Of a DNA stretch of 64,000 nucleotides, positions 49,332 to 57,270 are shown piece by piece. A program made the translations under genes and the position numbers. The DNA is taken from NCBI GenBank assembly GCA_018672315.1, contig CP076053.1, forward strand, positions 124,001 through 188,000, read 5' to 3'. The notes below the pieces were generated by a model. It had not been told where the DNA came from. It saw only the letters and a list, made by a program, of their open reading frames with translations, and searched no databases. This DNA is from Nocardioidaceae bacterium (GTDB lineage: Bacteria > Actinomycetota > Actinomycetes > Propionibacteriales > Nocardioidaceae). The first letter of the stretch is position 1. The number at the start of each line of letters is the position of its first letter.

Positions 49332-51551
49332 ATGAGTACCGCCACGTCCTCCGAGCAGCCCACGCCGCCCGTGCAGTCCGGCTCGCATCCCACCCGCACC
49401 GTGCACGGGGTCTGCAACCTGTGCGAGGCCATCTGCGGTCTGCTGCTCACCGTCGAGGACCGCCCGCGCACCGAGGGCGGGCCTCACGTCACCGGCGTAC
49501 GCGGCAACCCTGACGACCCGCTCTCCCGAGGCCACATCTGCCCCAAGGGCGTCGCGCTGCCCGACATCCACGCCGACCCGGACCGCCTCCGCCGCCCCGT
49601 CAAGCGCGTGGGCGAGGGTGACGACGCCACCTGGGTCGAGATCGACTGGGACGAGGCCCTCGACATCGCCGCCGACGCCATCGCCTCCACCGTCAACGCC
49701 CACGGCGACGACGCCCTCGCGCTCTACCTCGGCAACCCCAACGTGCACTCGCTCGGTGCCATGACGCACGGCACCGCCTTCGCCGGTTCGTTCCGCACCC
49801 GCAACAAGCACTCCGCGACCAGCGTCGACCAGCTGCCGCTGCAGCTCGCCTGCTACCTGATGTACGGCCACCAGTTCCTCATCCCGGTGCCCGACATCGA
49901 CCGCACGAGCTTCTTCCTGGTCTTCGGTGGCAACCCGATGGCCTCGAACGGGTCCCTGATGACGGTGCCGGACTTCCCCGGCCGGCTGCGCGAGCTGAAG
50001 GCTAGCGGCGGCCGGATGGTCGTGCTCGACCCACGGCGCACCGAGACCGCGAAGGTCGCCGACGAGCACCACTTCGTACGCCCCGGCACCGACGCCTGGG
50101 TGCTGCTCGCCATGCTCCACACGCTGTTCGCCGAGGGCCTCGCCACACCTCCGGCCTGGGTCGACGGCGTGGGTGAGGTGCGTGAGGCCGTGGAGTCGTG
50201 GACTCCCGAGCTCGCCGAGCAGGTCTCCCGCGTCCCGGCCGCGGACATCCGACGCCTTACCCGCGACCTCGCGTCCGCCGACGGCGGTGCGGCGTACGGA
50301 CGCCTGGGCATCTCCACCCAGGAGTTCGGCCTGGTCTGCCAGTGGGCGGTGCAGTGCCTCAACGTCCTCACCGGCAACCTCGACTCCCCCGGCGGCACCA
50401 TGCTCACCAAGCCCCTGGTCGACGTCGTCGACTGGGGTCTGCTGCACCGCGGAGGGTTCGCGCGACGTCGCAGCCGGGTGCGCGAGCTGCCCGAGTTCGG
50501 CGGTGAGCTGCCCGTCTCCGCGCTGGCTGAGGAGATCGAGACGCCGGGCAAGGGTCAGGTGCGCGCCCTGATCACCTCGGCGGGCAACCCGGTGCTCTCC
50601 ACGCCGGACGGCGCGCGCCTCGCCGAGGCGATCGAGGGCCTCGACCACCTGGTCGCGGTCGACATCTACCTCAACGAGACCACCCGGCACGCCGATGTCG
50701 TGCTGCCCCCGACCACGGCGCTGGAGCGCGACCACTACGACCTCGTGTTCCAGGCCCTCGCCGTGCGCGACACGGCTCGCTTCACCCCGGCGGTGCTGCC
50801 CAAGCCCGACGACGCCCGCCACGACTGGGAGATCTTCCGCGACCTCTTCGCGCGGGTGCAGCAACGGCTGGACCGGCCGATGCCGCGGCGACGACGCCTG
50901 GCGACCCGGGCCCGCCTCGCGCTCTCCCCCGCCTTCTCGATCGCCACCCTGCTGCGCCTCAAGCGCGCCTCGGTGCTGATGAGCGACCTGCGCAAGAACC
51001 CCGCGGGTGTCGACCTCGGGCCGCTGAAGCCGCAGCTCCCGGAGCGGCTCGCGACGAAGGACAGGCGCGTACGCCTCGCGCCGGCACCGGTCATGGACGA
51101 TCTTTCCCGCCTGCGCGCCGTCAGCGACGAGCGTGAGGCCGCCGGCGAGGACCACGGACTCGTCCTGATCGGCCGCCGGCACCAGCGCGACAACAACTCC
51201 TGGATGCACAACCAGGAGCGGCTCACCCGGGGCAGGCCCCGCCACCAGCTGTTCGTCCACCCGGAGGACCTGGTCGCGCGCGACCTCGAGGACGGGCAGC
51301 GCGTACGCGTCACCTCGGCCGTCGGCGCCGTCGAGGTCGAGGTCAGAGCCACCGACGAGGTCATGCGCGGGGTCGTCTCCCTCCCCCACGGGTACGGCCA
51401 CGCCCGCCACGGCACACCGCAGCAGCGCGCCGCCGGTGTGCCCGGGGTGTCCATCAACGACCTGACCGACCCCGCCAGACTCGACGTCGCGTCCGGCAAC
51501 GCGGTGCTCAGCGGCGTACCGGTCGAGGTGGTGGCCGCCTCACCCGCGTGA
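49332..51551 (+). CDS. molybdopterin-dependent oxidoreductase, large-subunit type, with one [4Fe-4S] site
   Basis: A 739-residue protein of the DMSO reductase superfamily. The N-terminal cluster motif is C28-x2-C31-x3-C35 with C70 in HICPKG. The MGD-binding halves are at about 100-600 (GGNPMASNGSL..., GNPVLSTPDGARL) and a C-terminal domain (LVLIGRRHQRDNNSWMHN..., VHPEDLVARDLEDGQRVRV) is typical of the nitrate/formate group. No twin-arginine signal is present, so it is cytosolic. The region where Cys or SeCys should bind molybdenum (about 155-168, RTRNKHSATSVDQ) has no Cys. The substrate is unknown. It overlaps the convergent membrane-protein gene by 12 bases. Confidence 0.88.
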   Translation: MSTATSSEQPTPPVQSGSHPTRTVHGVCNLCEAICGLLLTVEDRPRTEGGPHVTGVRGNPDDPLSRGHICPKGVALPDIHADPDRLRRPVKRVGEGDDATWVEIDWDEALDIAADAIASTVNAHGDDALALYLGNPNVHSLGAMTHGTAFAGSFRTRNKHSATSVDQLPLQLACYLMYGHQFLIPVPDIDRTSFFLVFGGNPMASNGSLMTVPDFPGRLRELKASGGRMVVLDPRRTETAKVADEHHFVRPGTDAWVLLAMLHTLFAEGLATPPAWVDGVGEVREAVESWTPELAEQVSRVPAADIRRLTRDLASADGGAAYGRLGISTQEFGLVCQWAVQCLNVLTGNLDSPGGTMLTKPLVDVVDWGLLHRGGFARRRSRVRELPEFGGELPVSALAEEIETPGKGQVRALITSAGNPVLSTPDGARLAEAIEGLDHLVAVDIYLNETTRHADVVLPPTTALERDHYDLVFQALAVRDTARFTPAVLPKPDDARHDWEIFRDLFARVQQRLDRPMPRRRRLATRARLALSPAFSIATLLRLKRASVLMSDLRKNPAGVDLGPLKPQLPERLATKDRRVRLAPAPVMDDLSRLRAVSDEREAAGEDHGLVLIGRRHQRDNNSWMHNQERLTRGRPRHQLFVHPEDLVARDLEDGQRVRVTSAVGAVEVEVRATDEVMRGVVSLPHGYGHARHGTPQQRAAGVPGVSINDLTDPARLDVASGNAVLSGVPVEVVAASPA

Positions 51552-52733
51552 GGCGCCTCGACCCTGCTCCTGCCCTCGGGCCGGCCCCTCGCGCTGCTCC
51601 CGAGCGTCGGCCCGGCCGCTCGCCACTGCTTCCTGCAGGGCCGCGAGCTCGGCCGCGTCCACCGCGACCTCGTCCGGACCGAGGACGGTCGACGGCGCGA
51701 TGCCGTCGACCTGCACCGGTGAGAGCTGCGCGTACGGCGCGCCGGGCACCTGCACCGGACCGAGCTCCCGGCGGCTGCCGAATCCGCGCCGCTCGACCTG
51801 GCGCACGGGCAGCGGGAAGACGTTGCGCTGCACCACCTCACCGTTGCGCCATCCCGAGGAGATGAAGCGGCCGTCCCCGTCGCCTCGCACGCGCGTCGCC
51901 ACGACGTCGAGGGGCCGACCGGCCTGGTCGACGAGCTGCACACCGACCAGCGGCGTGCCGTCGGCGGCGTAGGCGAACACCTGCCGCACCTCCTCGTCAC
52001 CCAGCCAGAGACCCTCGCGGGACACGTCGTACGCCCCGGGGCCGTAGACGGTGCCGTAGGTGGCGACGTCGTGGAGCTGGTCCGACGACAGCGCCGAGCC
52101 CAGCACGTACGGCAGCGCGACGAGGACGCCGAGCGTGTTCGCGGCGAGGATGCCGCGCCGCGACCACGTCCTGACCCCCGGACGCACGCTGCGCGCCCCG
52201 GGCCAGCGACCACGACCAATCTGCACGCTCAGGACGACGGCGGCCACCAGGGCAGCGAGGCTCACCACGGGGTTGCCGAGCGAGGGCAGCAGGCTGAGGT
52301 ACTCCCACGGACCGACGAGCACGTCGACCAGCTGCAGACCGATCCAGGCGCGCAGCACCCACCACGCCGGGCGGATCGAGGCCAGGAACGACGCGGTGGC
52401 CGCTCCGGTCGGGGTGCGCAGCGCGGCGTCGACACGGTCCCGCCACTGCTGCCCCGCACCCGCAGCGCGTACGCGGCCGAGGCGTCGCCGACGCGTGACC
52501 TCGGCCGGCAGCCCGGCGGCGGCCCGCAGCTCGGCGGCGTACGAGGCCGGGTCCTCCAGCACGGCCGGACCCTGCTCGGCGACCTGCTCGGAGAGATCGG
52601 CGGCGAGCCCGTCGGTCAGCTCCTCGCGCGTCTCGGGATCGAGATCGCCGAGGTGCTCACGCACCTCCGCCACGAAACGGAGGGCACCCGAGGCACGAAG
52701 GGCCGAGACATCGAGGGCGAGGGTGTCGTTCAT
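51540..52733 (-). CDS. HAAS-type membrane protein paired with a PadR regulator
   Basis: A 397-residue protein with an N-terminal helical domain (about 15-85, VAEVREHLGDLDPETREELTDGLAADL) of the HAAS kind that commonly accompanies PadR regulators. About four membrane segments (about 120-220) and an extracytoplasmic C-terminal domain ending in an Ala/Glu/Arg-rich tail follow. The outer domain has IFAYAADGTPLVGVQLVDQAGRPL-like strands. Its ATG overlaps the padR stop as ATGA. The pair is thought to sense envelope or lipid stress, but no signal is known. Function here is inferred from the pairing only. Confidence 0.75.
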   Translation of the reverse strand: MNDTLALDVSALRASGALRFVAEVREHLGDLDPETREELTDGLAADLSEQVAEQGPAVLEDPASYAAELRAAAGLPAEVTRRRRLGRVRAAGAGQQWRDRVDAALRTPTGAATASFLASIRPAWWVLRAWIGLQLVDVLVGPWEYLSLLPSLGNPVVSLAALVAAVVLSVQIGRGRWPGARSVRPGVRTWSRRGILAANTLGVLVALPYVLGSALSSDQLHDVATYGTVYGPGAYDVSREGLWLGDEEVRQVFAYAADGTPLVGVQLVDQAGRPLDVVATRVRGDGDGRFISSGWRNGEVVQRNVFPLPVRQVERRGFGSRRELGPVQVPGAPYAQLSPVQVDGIAPSTVLGPDEVAVDAAELAALQEAVASGRADAREQREGPARGQEQGRGASRG

Positions 52734-53068
52734 CGGGCCTCCTGGGCACGCGAGTTGCCGAGCAGGCGCTCGACGGAGTGGGAGAAGTGCGACCAGTCGT
52801 CGTGCTGCCGCTTGAGCTGGTCACGACCGACGGCGGTGATGCCGTAGTACTTGCGGTGGGGGCCGGACTCGGACGGCACCACGTAGGAGGTCAGCGCCCC
52901 GGCACCGAAGAGACGGCGCAGCGTGCCGTACACCGAGGCCTCCCCCACCTCCTCGAGACCGGACTCGCGAAGGCGGCGCACGATGTCGTAGCCGTAGCCG
53001 TCCTCCGCGTCCACGACGGCCAGCACGGCCAGGTCGAGCACGCCGCGGAGCAGTTGCGTCTGATCCAT
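52730..53068 (-). CDS. PadR-family transcriptional regulator
   Basis: A 112-residue winged-helix regulator starting at the ATG at 53068 (MDQTQLLRGVLDLAVLAVV). The core GYGYDIVRRLRESGLEEVGEASVYGTLRRLFGAGAL followed by SGPHRKYYGITAVGRDQL is diagnostic of PadR. It is the short PadR-s2 type without the second domain. TACCGT is 7 bases before the start. Translational coupling to the HAAS membrane protein suggests the two form one sensory switch. The 217-base gap to the next gene is its promoter region and is otherwise empty. Confidence 0.92.
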   Translation of the reverse strand: MDQTQLLRGVLDLAVLAVVDAEDGYGYDIVRRLRESGLEEVGEASVYGTLRRLFGAGALTSYVVPSESGPHRKYYGITAVGRDQLKRQHDDWSHFSHSVERLLGNSRAQEAR

Positions 53069-53075
53069 GCGAGGG

Positions 53076-53081
53076 ACGGTA
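53076..53081 (-). promoter_or_regulatory. candidate leaderless -10 element of padR
   Basis: TACCGT ends 7 bases before the ATG at 53068. Confidence 0.45.
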
Positions 53082-53285
53082 CTCCGCGAGCCGGGATACC
53101 TCGCGACGCGACACACCGGACGGTCGATGCGGAGAAGACCGAGGGAAGGGGCCCAGGCTGAGGGGTCACGCCCGACCCGTCTGGTCCGTTGCCGCATCGT
53201 GACCATCCGCACAGTGACGGCGTACGAACCACGATCGTTCAGACACCAGTCCCGCCGTGTCGTGCCGTCCACCGAAGGAAACTCC

Positions 53286-53948
53286 ATGAGCTTCTCGCCC
53301 CGTCTCCGCCGCACCGTCGTCGGTGCTGCGTCCGCCAGCCTCCTCGCGTTCCCGCTCGCCGCGTGCGGCGGAGAGGACGGCTCGGACTTCGAGGGCTCGA
53401 CGCCGGTGGCCTCCATCAGCCCGCTCAGCGCCGGGAAGAACACGCAGATCGCCCTCGACCAGGGCTTTGTCGACGCGCTCGGGCAGCTCGAGCTGACCCC
53501 AAAGACGCTGAAGCAGGGCAAGCTGCGCAACGGCACCCTGGTCTTCCCAATCACCGGGGGCAACGTGTCGGTGTTCGACCCCGAGCAGGTCAAGCCCTAC
53601 GTCGTCGGCTCGGTGGAGCACGACACCTCCGGGCTCCAGCTCGCCGGTGGCGGCACCCGCGTACGCCTGCTGAACTTCACCATCGACCCGGGCGCGTCGA
53701 AGGTCTACGCCGACGTGCGCGTCGGCAAGCAGAAGGTCGCCGACCAGGCGTACGTCTTCTTCGCCGACGGCAGCACCCTCGAGCCCGCCGAGGTCGACTC
53801 CGAGGCCGGCACCGCCACCCTGACCGGCACCACCGTCAAGATCTCGCCGGTGGCCGCCGACCTGCTGAACTCGACCTTCGGCACCGACGCGGTCAAGCCC
53901 GGCCTCGTCGTCGGCACCGCGACGATCACGGCGGGCATCCCCTCCTGA
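53286..53948 (+). CDS. lipoprotein with a beta-rich domain, unknown function
   Basis: A 220-residue lipoprotein from the ATG at 53286 with GAAGGAAAC upstream. The signal core is followed by lipobox LAAC and Cys27. The mature part has repeated short strands (NGTLVFPITGGNVSVF, TRVRLLNFTIDPGASKVYADV, DQAYVFFADGSTL, GTTVKISPVAADLLNSTF), suggesting one beta sandwich of about 180 residues. The LLNFTIDP...YADV pattern resembles proteins annotated as HtaA-like or as unknown in actinobacteria; I cannot confirm either. It is a single-gene unit with its own terminator. Confidence 0.8.
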   Translation: MSFSPRLRRTVVGAASASLLAFPLAACGGEDGSDFEGSTPVASISPLSAGKNTQIALDQGFVDALGQLELTPKTLKQGKLRNGTLVFPITGGNVSVFDPEQVKPYVVGSVEHDTSGLQLAGGGTRVRLLNFTIDPGASKVYADVRVGKQKVADQAYVFFADGSTLEPAEVDSEAGTATLTGTTVKISPVAADLLNSTFGTDAVKPGLVVGTATITAGIPS

Positions 53949-53969
53949 TCGTCCCCGCCTGAGCTGCCT

Positions 53970-53999
53970 CGGCCGGTCCCGTACGCACGGGGCCGGCCG
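53970..53999 (+). terminator. hairpin after the lipoprotein gene
   Basis: CGGCCGG-T-CCCGT / ACGGG-G-CCGGCCG forms a 13-bp stem with one G-U pair and a 4-base loop, 22 bases past the stop. It is followed within 30 bases by the -10 element of the next gene. Confidence 0.65.
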
Positions 54000-54028
54000 T
54001 CGGCGTCTCCGGCACGGCCACAGCGGCG

Positions 54029-54034
54029 TACGGT
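54029..54034 (+). promoter_or_regulatory. candidate leaderless -10 element of the spermidine-synthase-like gene
   Basis: TACGGT ends 6 bases before the ATG at 54041. Confidence 0.55.
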
Positions 54035-54040
54035 CGGCCG

Positions 54041-54745
54041 ATGGGCAGACGACTCGAGGAGCTGGGCAGTGCCGCGACACGGATGGGCCTGCTGACGCTG
54101 CGACGTCGCTACGACCCGGCGCTGCGCCAGGACCTCTACGAGGTCAAGCTCGACGACGAGTTCCTCATGTCCAGCGCCTGGACCGTCGCCGAACGTCGCC
54201 TGGCCACCGCCGCCCTCGACCAGGTCGACACCGACGGCGGGCTGCGCGTCCTCGTCGGGGGTCTGGGCCTGGGCTACACGGCCCTGGCCGCGCTCGCCGA
54301 TGAGCGGGTGAGCGACCTCGTCGTCGTCGATGCCCTCGCCGCGATGATCGCCTGGCACCGCGAGGGTCTGCTGCCCGAGGCAGCACCTCTGGTCGAGGGC
54401 CCCCGGTGCCGCCTGGTCGAGGCGGACTTCTTCGCGTGGGCACGGGGCGCAACGGAGCTGGACGGGCCCGACGCGTACGACGTGGTGATGCTCGACGTCG
54501 ACCACTCGCCGCGGCACCTGCTCGACGCCTCGCACGCCGATCTCTACTCGGCTGCAGGCCTGAGGTCCCTGCGTCGCCGTCTCACCGCCGACGGTGTCTT
54601 CGCGCTGTGGTCGGACGACCCGCCGGACGACGACCTGCTCGCGGCCGCGCGCACGGTCTTCGACACCGTGCAGGCGGAGGTCGTCAGCTTTCCGAACCCC
54701 CTGACCAGGGGACGTTCCACCGCGACGGTCTACGTGGCCCGCTGA
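54041..54745 (+). CDS. spermidine synthase-like SAM-dependent methyltransferase-fold protein
   Basis: A 234-residue Rossmann-fold protein. Motif I is VLVGGLGLGYTALAAL (about 71-86), an acidic end of strand 2 follows in VVDALAAM, and YDVVMLDVDHSPRHLL (about 147-162) corresponds to the spermidine synthase region that holds the catalytic Asp. The usual first-domain beta hairpin and the second substrate loop of true spermidine synthases are missing, so it belongs to the broad 'spermidine synthase-like' group and polyamine synthesis is doubtful. It has its own leaderless-type start and stops exactly where the convergent epimerase gene ends (54745/54746). Confidence 0.78.
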   Translation: MGRRLEELGSAATRMGLLTLRRRYDPALRQDLYEVKLDDEFLMSSAWTVAERRLATAALDQVDTDGGLRVLVGGLGLGYTALAALADERVSDLVVVDALAAMIAWHREGLLPEAAPLVEGPRCRLVEADFFAWARGATELDGPDAYDVVMLDVDHSPRHLLDASHADLYSAAGLRSLRRRLTADGVFALWSDDPPDDDLLAAARTVFDTVQAEVVSFPNPLTRGRSTATVYVAR

Positions 54746-55672
54746 TCAGCCGAGCCCCGCGCGGAGCTCTGTCAGGGCGTCCTCGAGCGAGACCTTCGGG
54801 CTCCAGCCCCAGCCGCGGGCGCGGTCGTTGCGCAAGGTACCTGTCCAGGCGTCGTCGTCGTCCCAGACGGGCTCCTCACCGATCGCCTCGCACACCGCAC
54901 CGACGTAGTCACGCTGGGTGGCCCGCTCGGCGGTGACGTTGACCGGGGTGCAGCCGCCGGCCACCGGGCCGGTGCCGGCGTCCTCGGCCTCGTCGATGCG
55001 CCCGGTCACGACGTCGGCGATCATCGCGGCGAGGTCGTCGACGTGCACCCAGGCGAACGTCTTGTCCGGCACCGCGTGGCGCGCGGACTCCTCCTCGCGC
55101 ATGCGGTCGGGCAGGATCGTGTTCCAGATCGAGGACTCCGACTCCCCCAGGATCGCCGGGGGCCGCACCAGCGTGCGGGTGATGCCCTCGATCTCCGCGA
55201 GCGCGTGGTCGGTGTCGCGCTTCGTCGCGGCGTACGCGTCCTGCTCCTCGGTGCCCTCGGGCACCAGCGCCGACTGCTCGTCGACGTCACCCACACCGGC
55301 GACCCGTTCGTAGACGGCGGCCGTCGAGACGTGCACCATGCGCGGCACACCGCAGGCGCTCGCGGCGCGCGCGATGACGGGCGTGCCCTCGACGGCGACG
55401 GTGCGCTGGGTCTCGGCGTCGGCGCCGAGCGGGTGGACGGTGGTGACGAGGCCATCGGTCTCGTCGCACACGCGCGCAGCGAAGCGCGCGTCGGCGAAGT
55501 CGCCGACCCACTCCTCGATGCCCTCGGCCGAGGGCGCGACGCCCTCCCTGCGGACGACCGCGCGGACGGTCGCGCCCCGCTCGAGCAGGGCGTGGCAGAC
55601 GGTGGAGCCGACGAGTCCGTTGGCTCCCGTGACGACGACGACGGGGGCGCCTCGATCAGTTGATTCGCTCAT
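54746..55672 (-). CDS. NAD-dependent epimerase/dehydratase-family protein
   Basis: A 308-residue extended SDR. The cofactor motif is VTGANGLVGSTVCHALLERGATVRAV (about 13-38, T-G-x2-G-x2-G). The active site appears as S-x(n)-YAATKRD (Tyr and Lys at about 148 and 152), with a Thr/Ser VHVSTAAVY region before it. The remainder matches atypical/extended SDRs that act on nucleotide sugars or steroids; no substrate specificity is visible. The start ATG at 55672 has no clear Shine-Dalgarno. It lies downstream of another SDR on the same strand with a 52-base gap. Confidence 0.85.
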   Translation of the reverse strand: MSESTDRGAPVVVVTGANGLVGSTVCHALLERGATVRAVVRREGVAPSAEGIEEWVGDFADARFAARVCDETDGLVTTVHPLGADAETQRTVAVEGTPVIARAASACGVPRMVHVSTAAVYERVAGVGDVDEQSALVPEGTEEQDAYAATKRDTDHALAEIEGITRTLVRPPAILGESESSIWNTILPDRMREEESARHAVPDKTFAWVHVDDLAAMIADVVTGRIDEAEDAGTGPVAGGCTPVNVTAERATQRDYVGAVCEAIGEEPVWDDDDAWTGTLRNDRARGWGWSPKVSLEDALTELRAGLG

Positions 55673-55724
55673 GCATCAACCGTGTCCGCGAGCCCGTCAC
55701 CTCATGCACGCGCCGTGCGACCTC

Positions 55725-56555
55725 TCAGGACTTCGTACGCCCCTTGAAGTCGTCCATCGAGTTGTGGATGCCGATCTTGTCGGAGATGAAGTCGCGCAGC
55801 CGCACCGGGAGGATGCCCTTCATCGTCTCGTTCAGGGCGACCGTCTTCGGCATGATCACCATCGGCTTGCCCGACAGCATGCCGTCCCAGACCTCGGCGC
55901 AGACGTCCTCGGGCTCCAGCAGCGGCACCAGCAGCGCGGACTTCGCTCCCTCGAACATGCCCGTCTTGATGTAGTAGGGGCAGACCGTGGTGACCTTGAC
56001 GTGGTCGTGCCCGGCCTGCTCGAGCTCGAGCCGCACCGAGTCGGAGAAACCGATGGCCGCCCACTTCGACGCGGCGTACACGGCCATCCGGGGGTTCGCC
56101 ACGAAGCCGGCCGCCGAGGCGATGTTGACGATGCGGGCCTCGCCGCTCTGGGCGATCATCTCGGGCAGGAAGACGCGGGTGACGTACATCGGGGCGAGCG
56201 CGTTGATGGCGATCGTCTGCTCGGAGTCCTTGTTGTCCTCCCCGGTCTCCCAGAAGTAGGAGTTGCCGCGCACGATGCCCGCGTTGTTGAACACGACGTG
56301 CGGTGCGCCGACCTCGGAGAGGACCTGCGTGCCCGCCTCGGTGACGCGCGCGTTGTCGGAGACGTCGACGTTGTAGGTGTGCAGCTGCGTGCCGCGGCCC
56401 GAGAGCCCCTCGGACGTCTCCTTCATCGCCTCGTCGTTGATGTCCCACAGCACCACGTCGGAGGCGCCGCCCTCGACGGCCAGCCGCGCGAAGATCTTGC
56501 CCAGTCCCATGCCGCCGCCGGTGATCAGGACCTTCTTGCCGCGCACGTCGTCCAC
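55725..56555 (-). CDS. SDR-family oxidoreductase
   Basis: A 276-residue classical SDR. The GTG start at 56555 has AGAGGCGAG upstream, and the protein begins VDDVRGKKVLITGGGMGLGK. The cofactor loop is TGGGMGLG, strand 2 ends VVLWDIND (Asp, so NAD+ is likely), NNAGI is at about 90, and the catalytic residues are in IASAAGF and YAASKWAA. The C-terminal CPYYIKTGMFEGAKS segment and PEDVCAEVWDGMLSGK resemble the human retinol/17-beta-hydroxysteroid dehydrogenase-like (DHRS/RDH10) group, suggesting a lipophilic alcohol substrate. That is inference. Confidence 0.85.
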   Translation of the reverse strand: MDDVRGKKVLITGGGMGLGKIFARLAVEGGASDVVLWDINDEAMKETSEGLSGRGTQLHTYNVDVSDNARVTEAGTQVLSEVGAPHVVFNNAGIVRGNSYFWETGEDNKDSEQTIAINALAPMYVTRVFLPEMIAQSGEARIVNIASAAGFVANPRMAVYAASKWAAIGFSDSVRLELEQAGHDHVKVTTVCPYYIKTGMFEGAKSALLVPLLEPEDVCAEVWDGMLSGKPMVIMPKTVALNETMKGILPVRLRDFISDKIGIHNSMDDFKGRTKS

Positions 56556-56721
56556 TTGCTCGCCTCTTTCGTCGTCTGCCGGGTGGCGCTCTCGCCGCAG
56601 GATGAGCCGCCGTGACGGGTGCCACGGACTGGGGTCACCGTACTGAGCGCAGCACTCCCTGTCTGCCCGCTGCGAGGTTCGCGACACTCCGGCCGTGGGG
56701 CCGACGGCCCGACCCGCTGCG

Positions 56722-56727
56722 TACGCT
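56722..56727 (+). promoter_or_regulatory. candidate leaderless -10 element of the DUF1990 gene
   Basis: TACGCT ends 6 bases before the GTG at 56734. It lies in the 178-base divergent gap shared with the SDR gene, which is otherwise unremarkable. Confidence 0.45.
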
Positions 56728-56733
56728 CCGGAC

Positions 56734-57270
56734 GTGGTCACGACCCTGCCTCCCGCTGCGTCCGCACGGTTGCGTCGGCAGCGACTCACCTACGACACCG
56801 TCGGTGCGACGACACCGGGCGGCCCGCCGGTGCCGAGCGGCTGGCACAGCTTCGCCCACGAGCGCGTGCTGGAGCGTCGCGACCTCCAGGACCTCGCCGA
56901 GGAGCTGTTCGCCTGGCGGATGCAGGAGCACAGCGGCCTGCGGGCAGCCTCCTCGGAGGTCCCGCTCGTCGAGGGCACCGTCGTCGTGCTCCGCCTGGGG
57001 GTCGGGGCCTTGTCGTTGCGCATCCCCTGCCGAGTCGTCGCCGTCCACCGATCGGGCGAGGAGGCGTGGTTCGCGTACGGGACCCTGCCCGGCCACCCCG
57101 AGCGCGGCGAGGAGCGGTTCGGCATCCGACGACGCGACGACGGCGCCGTCGTGGCCTACGTCGTGGCCTTCTCCCGGCCGGCGAGCGTGCTCACGCGCCT
57201 CGGCGGACCGGCCACCAGGGCCTTCCAGCGCGTGATGGCCCACCGCTACCTCAGGGCGCTCGACCGGTGA
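56734..57270 (+). CDS. DUF1990 family protein
   Basis: A 178-residue protein of the DUF1990 family, shared by actinobacteria and plants and of unknown function. The family core is visible: LTYDTVGAT near residue 20, then GWHSFAHERVLERR, FAWRMQEHSGL, VVVLRLG, CRVVAVHRSGEEAWFAYGTLPGHPERGEERF and VVAYVVAFSRPASVLTRLGGPATRAFQ. The GTG start at 56734 is preferred over the GTG at 56695 because the -10 element falls between them and homology begins near it. Its last 20 bases overlap the convergent membrane protein gene. START-like fold suggested for the family is not testable here. Confidence 0.85.
   Translation: MVTTLPPAASARLRRQRLTYDTVGATTPGGPPVPSGWHSFAHERVLERRDLQDLAEELFAWRMQEHSGLRAASSEVPLVEGTVVVLRLGVGALSLRIPCRVVAVHRSGEEAWFAYGTLPGHPERGEERFGIRRRDDGAVVAYVVAFSRPASVLTRLGGPATRAFQRVMAHRYLRALDR

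Noticed and set aside
48849-51410. 853-codon open frame opposite the SulP and molybdopterin genes
   Set aside because: Antisense shadow with no recognisable domain; the plus-strand genes have complete motifs.
53230-53247. CGAAC-N7-CGTTC palindrome-like sequence before the lipoprotein gene as a LexA box
   Set aside because: The half-site spacing differs from the GAAC-N4-GTTC of the recA box, and the gene has no link to DNA repair.
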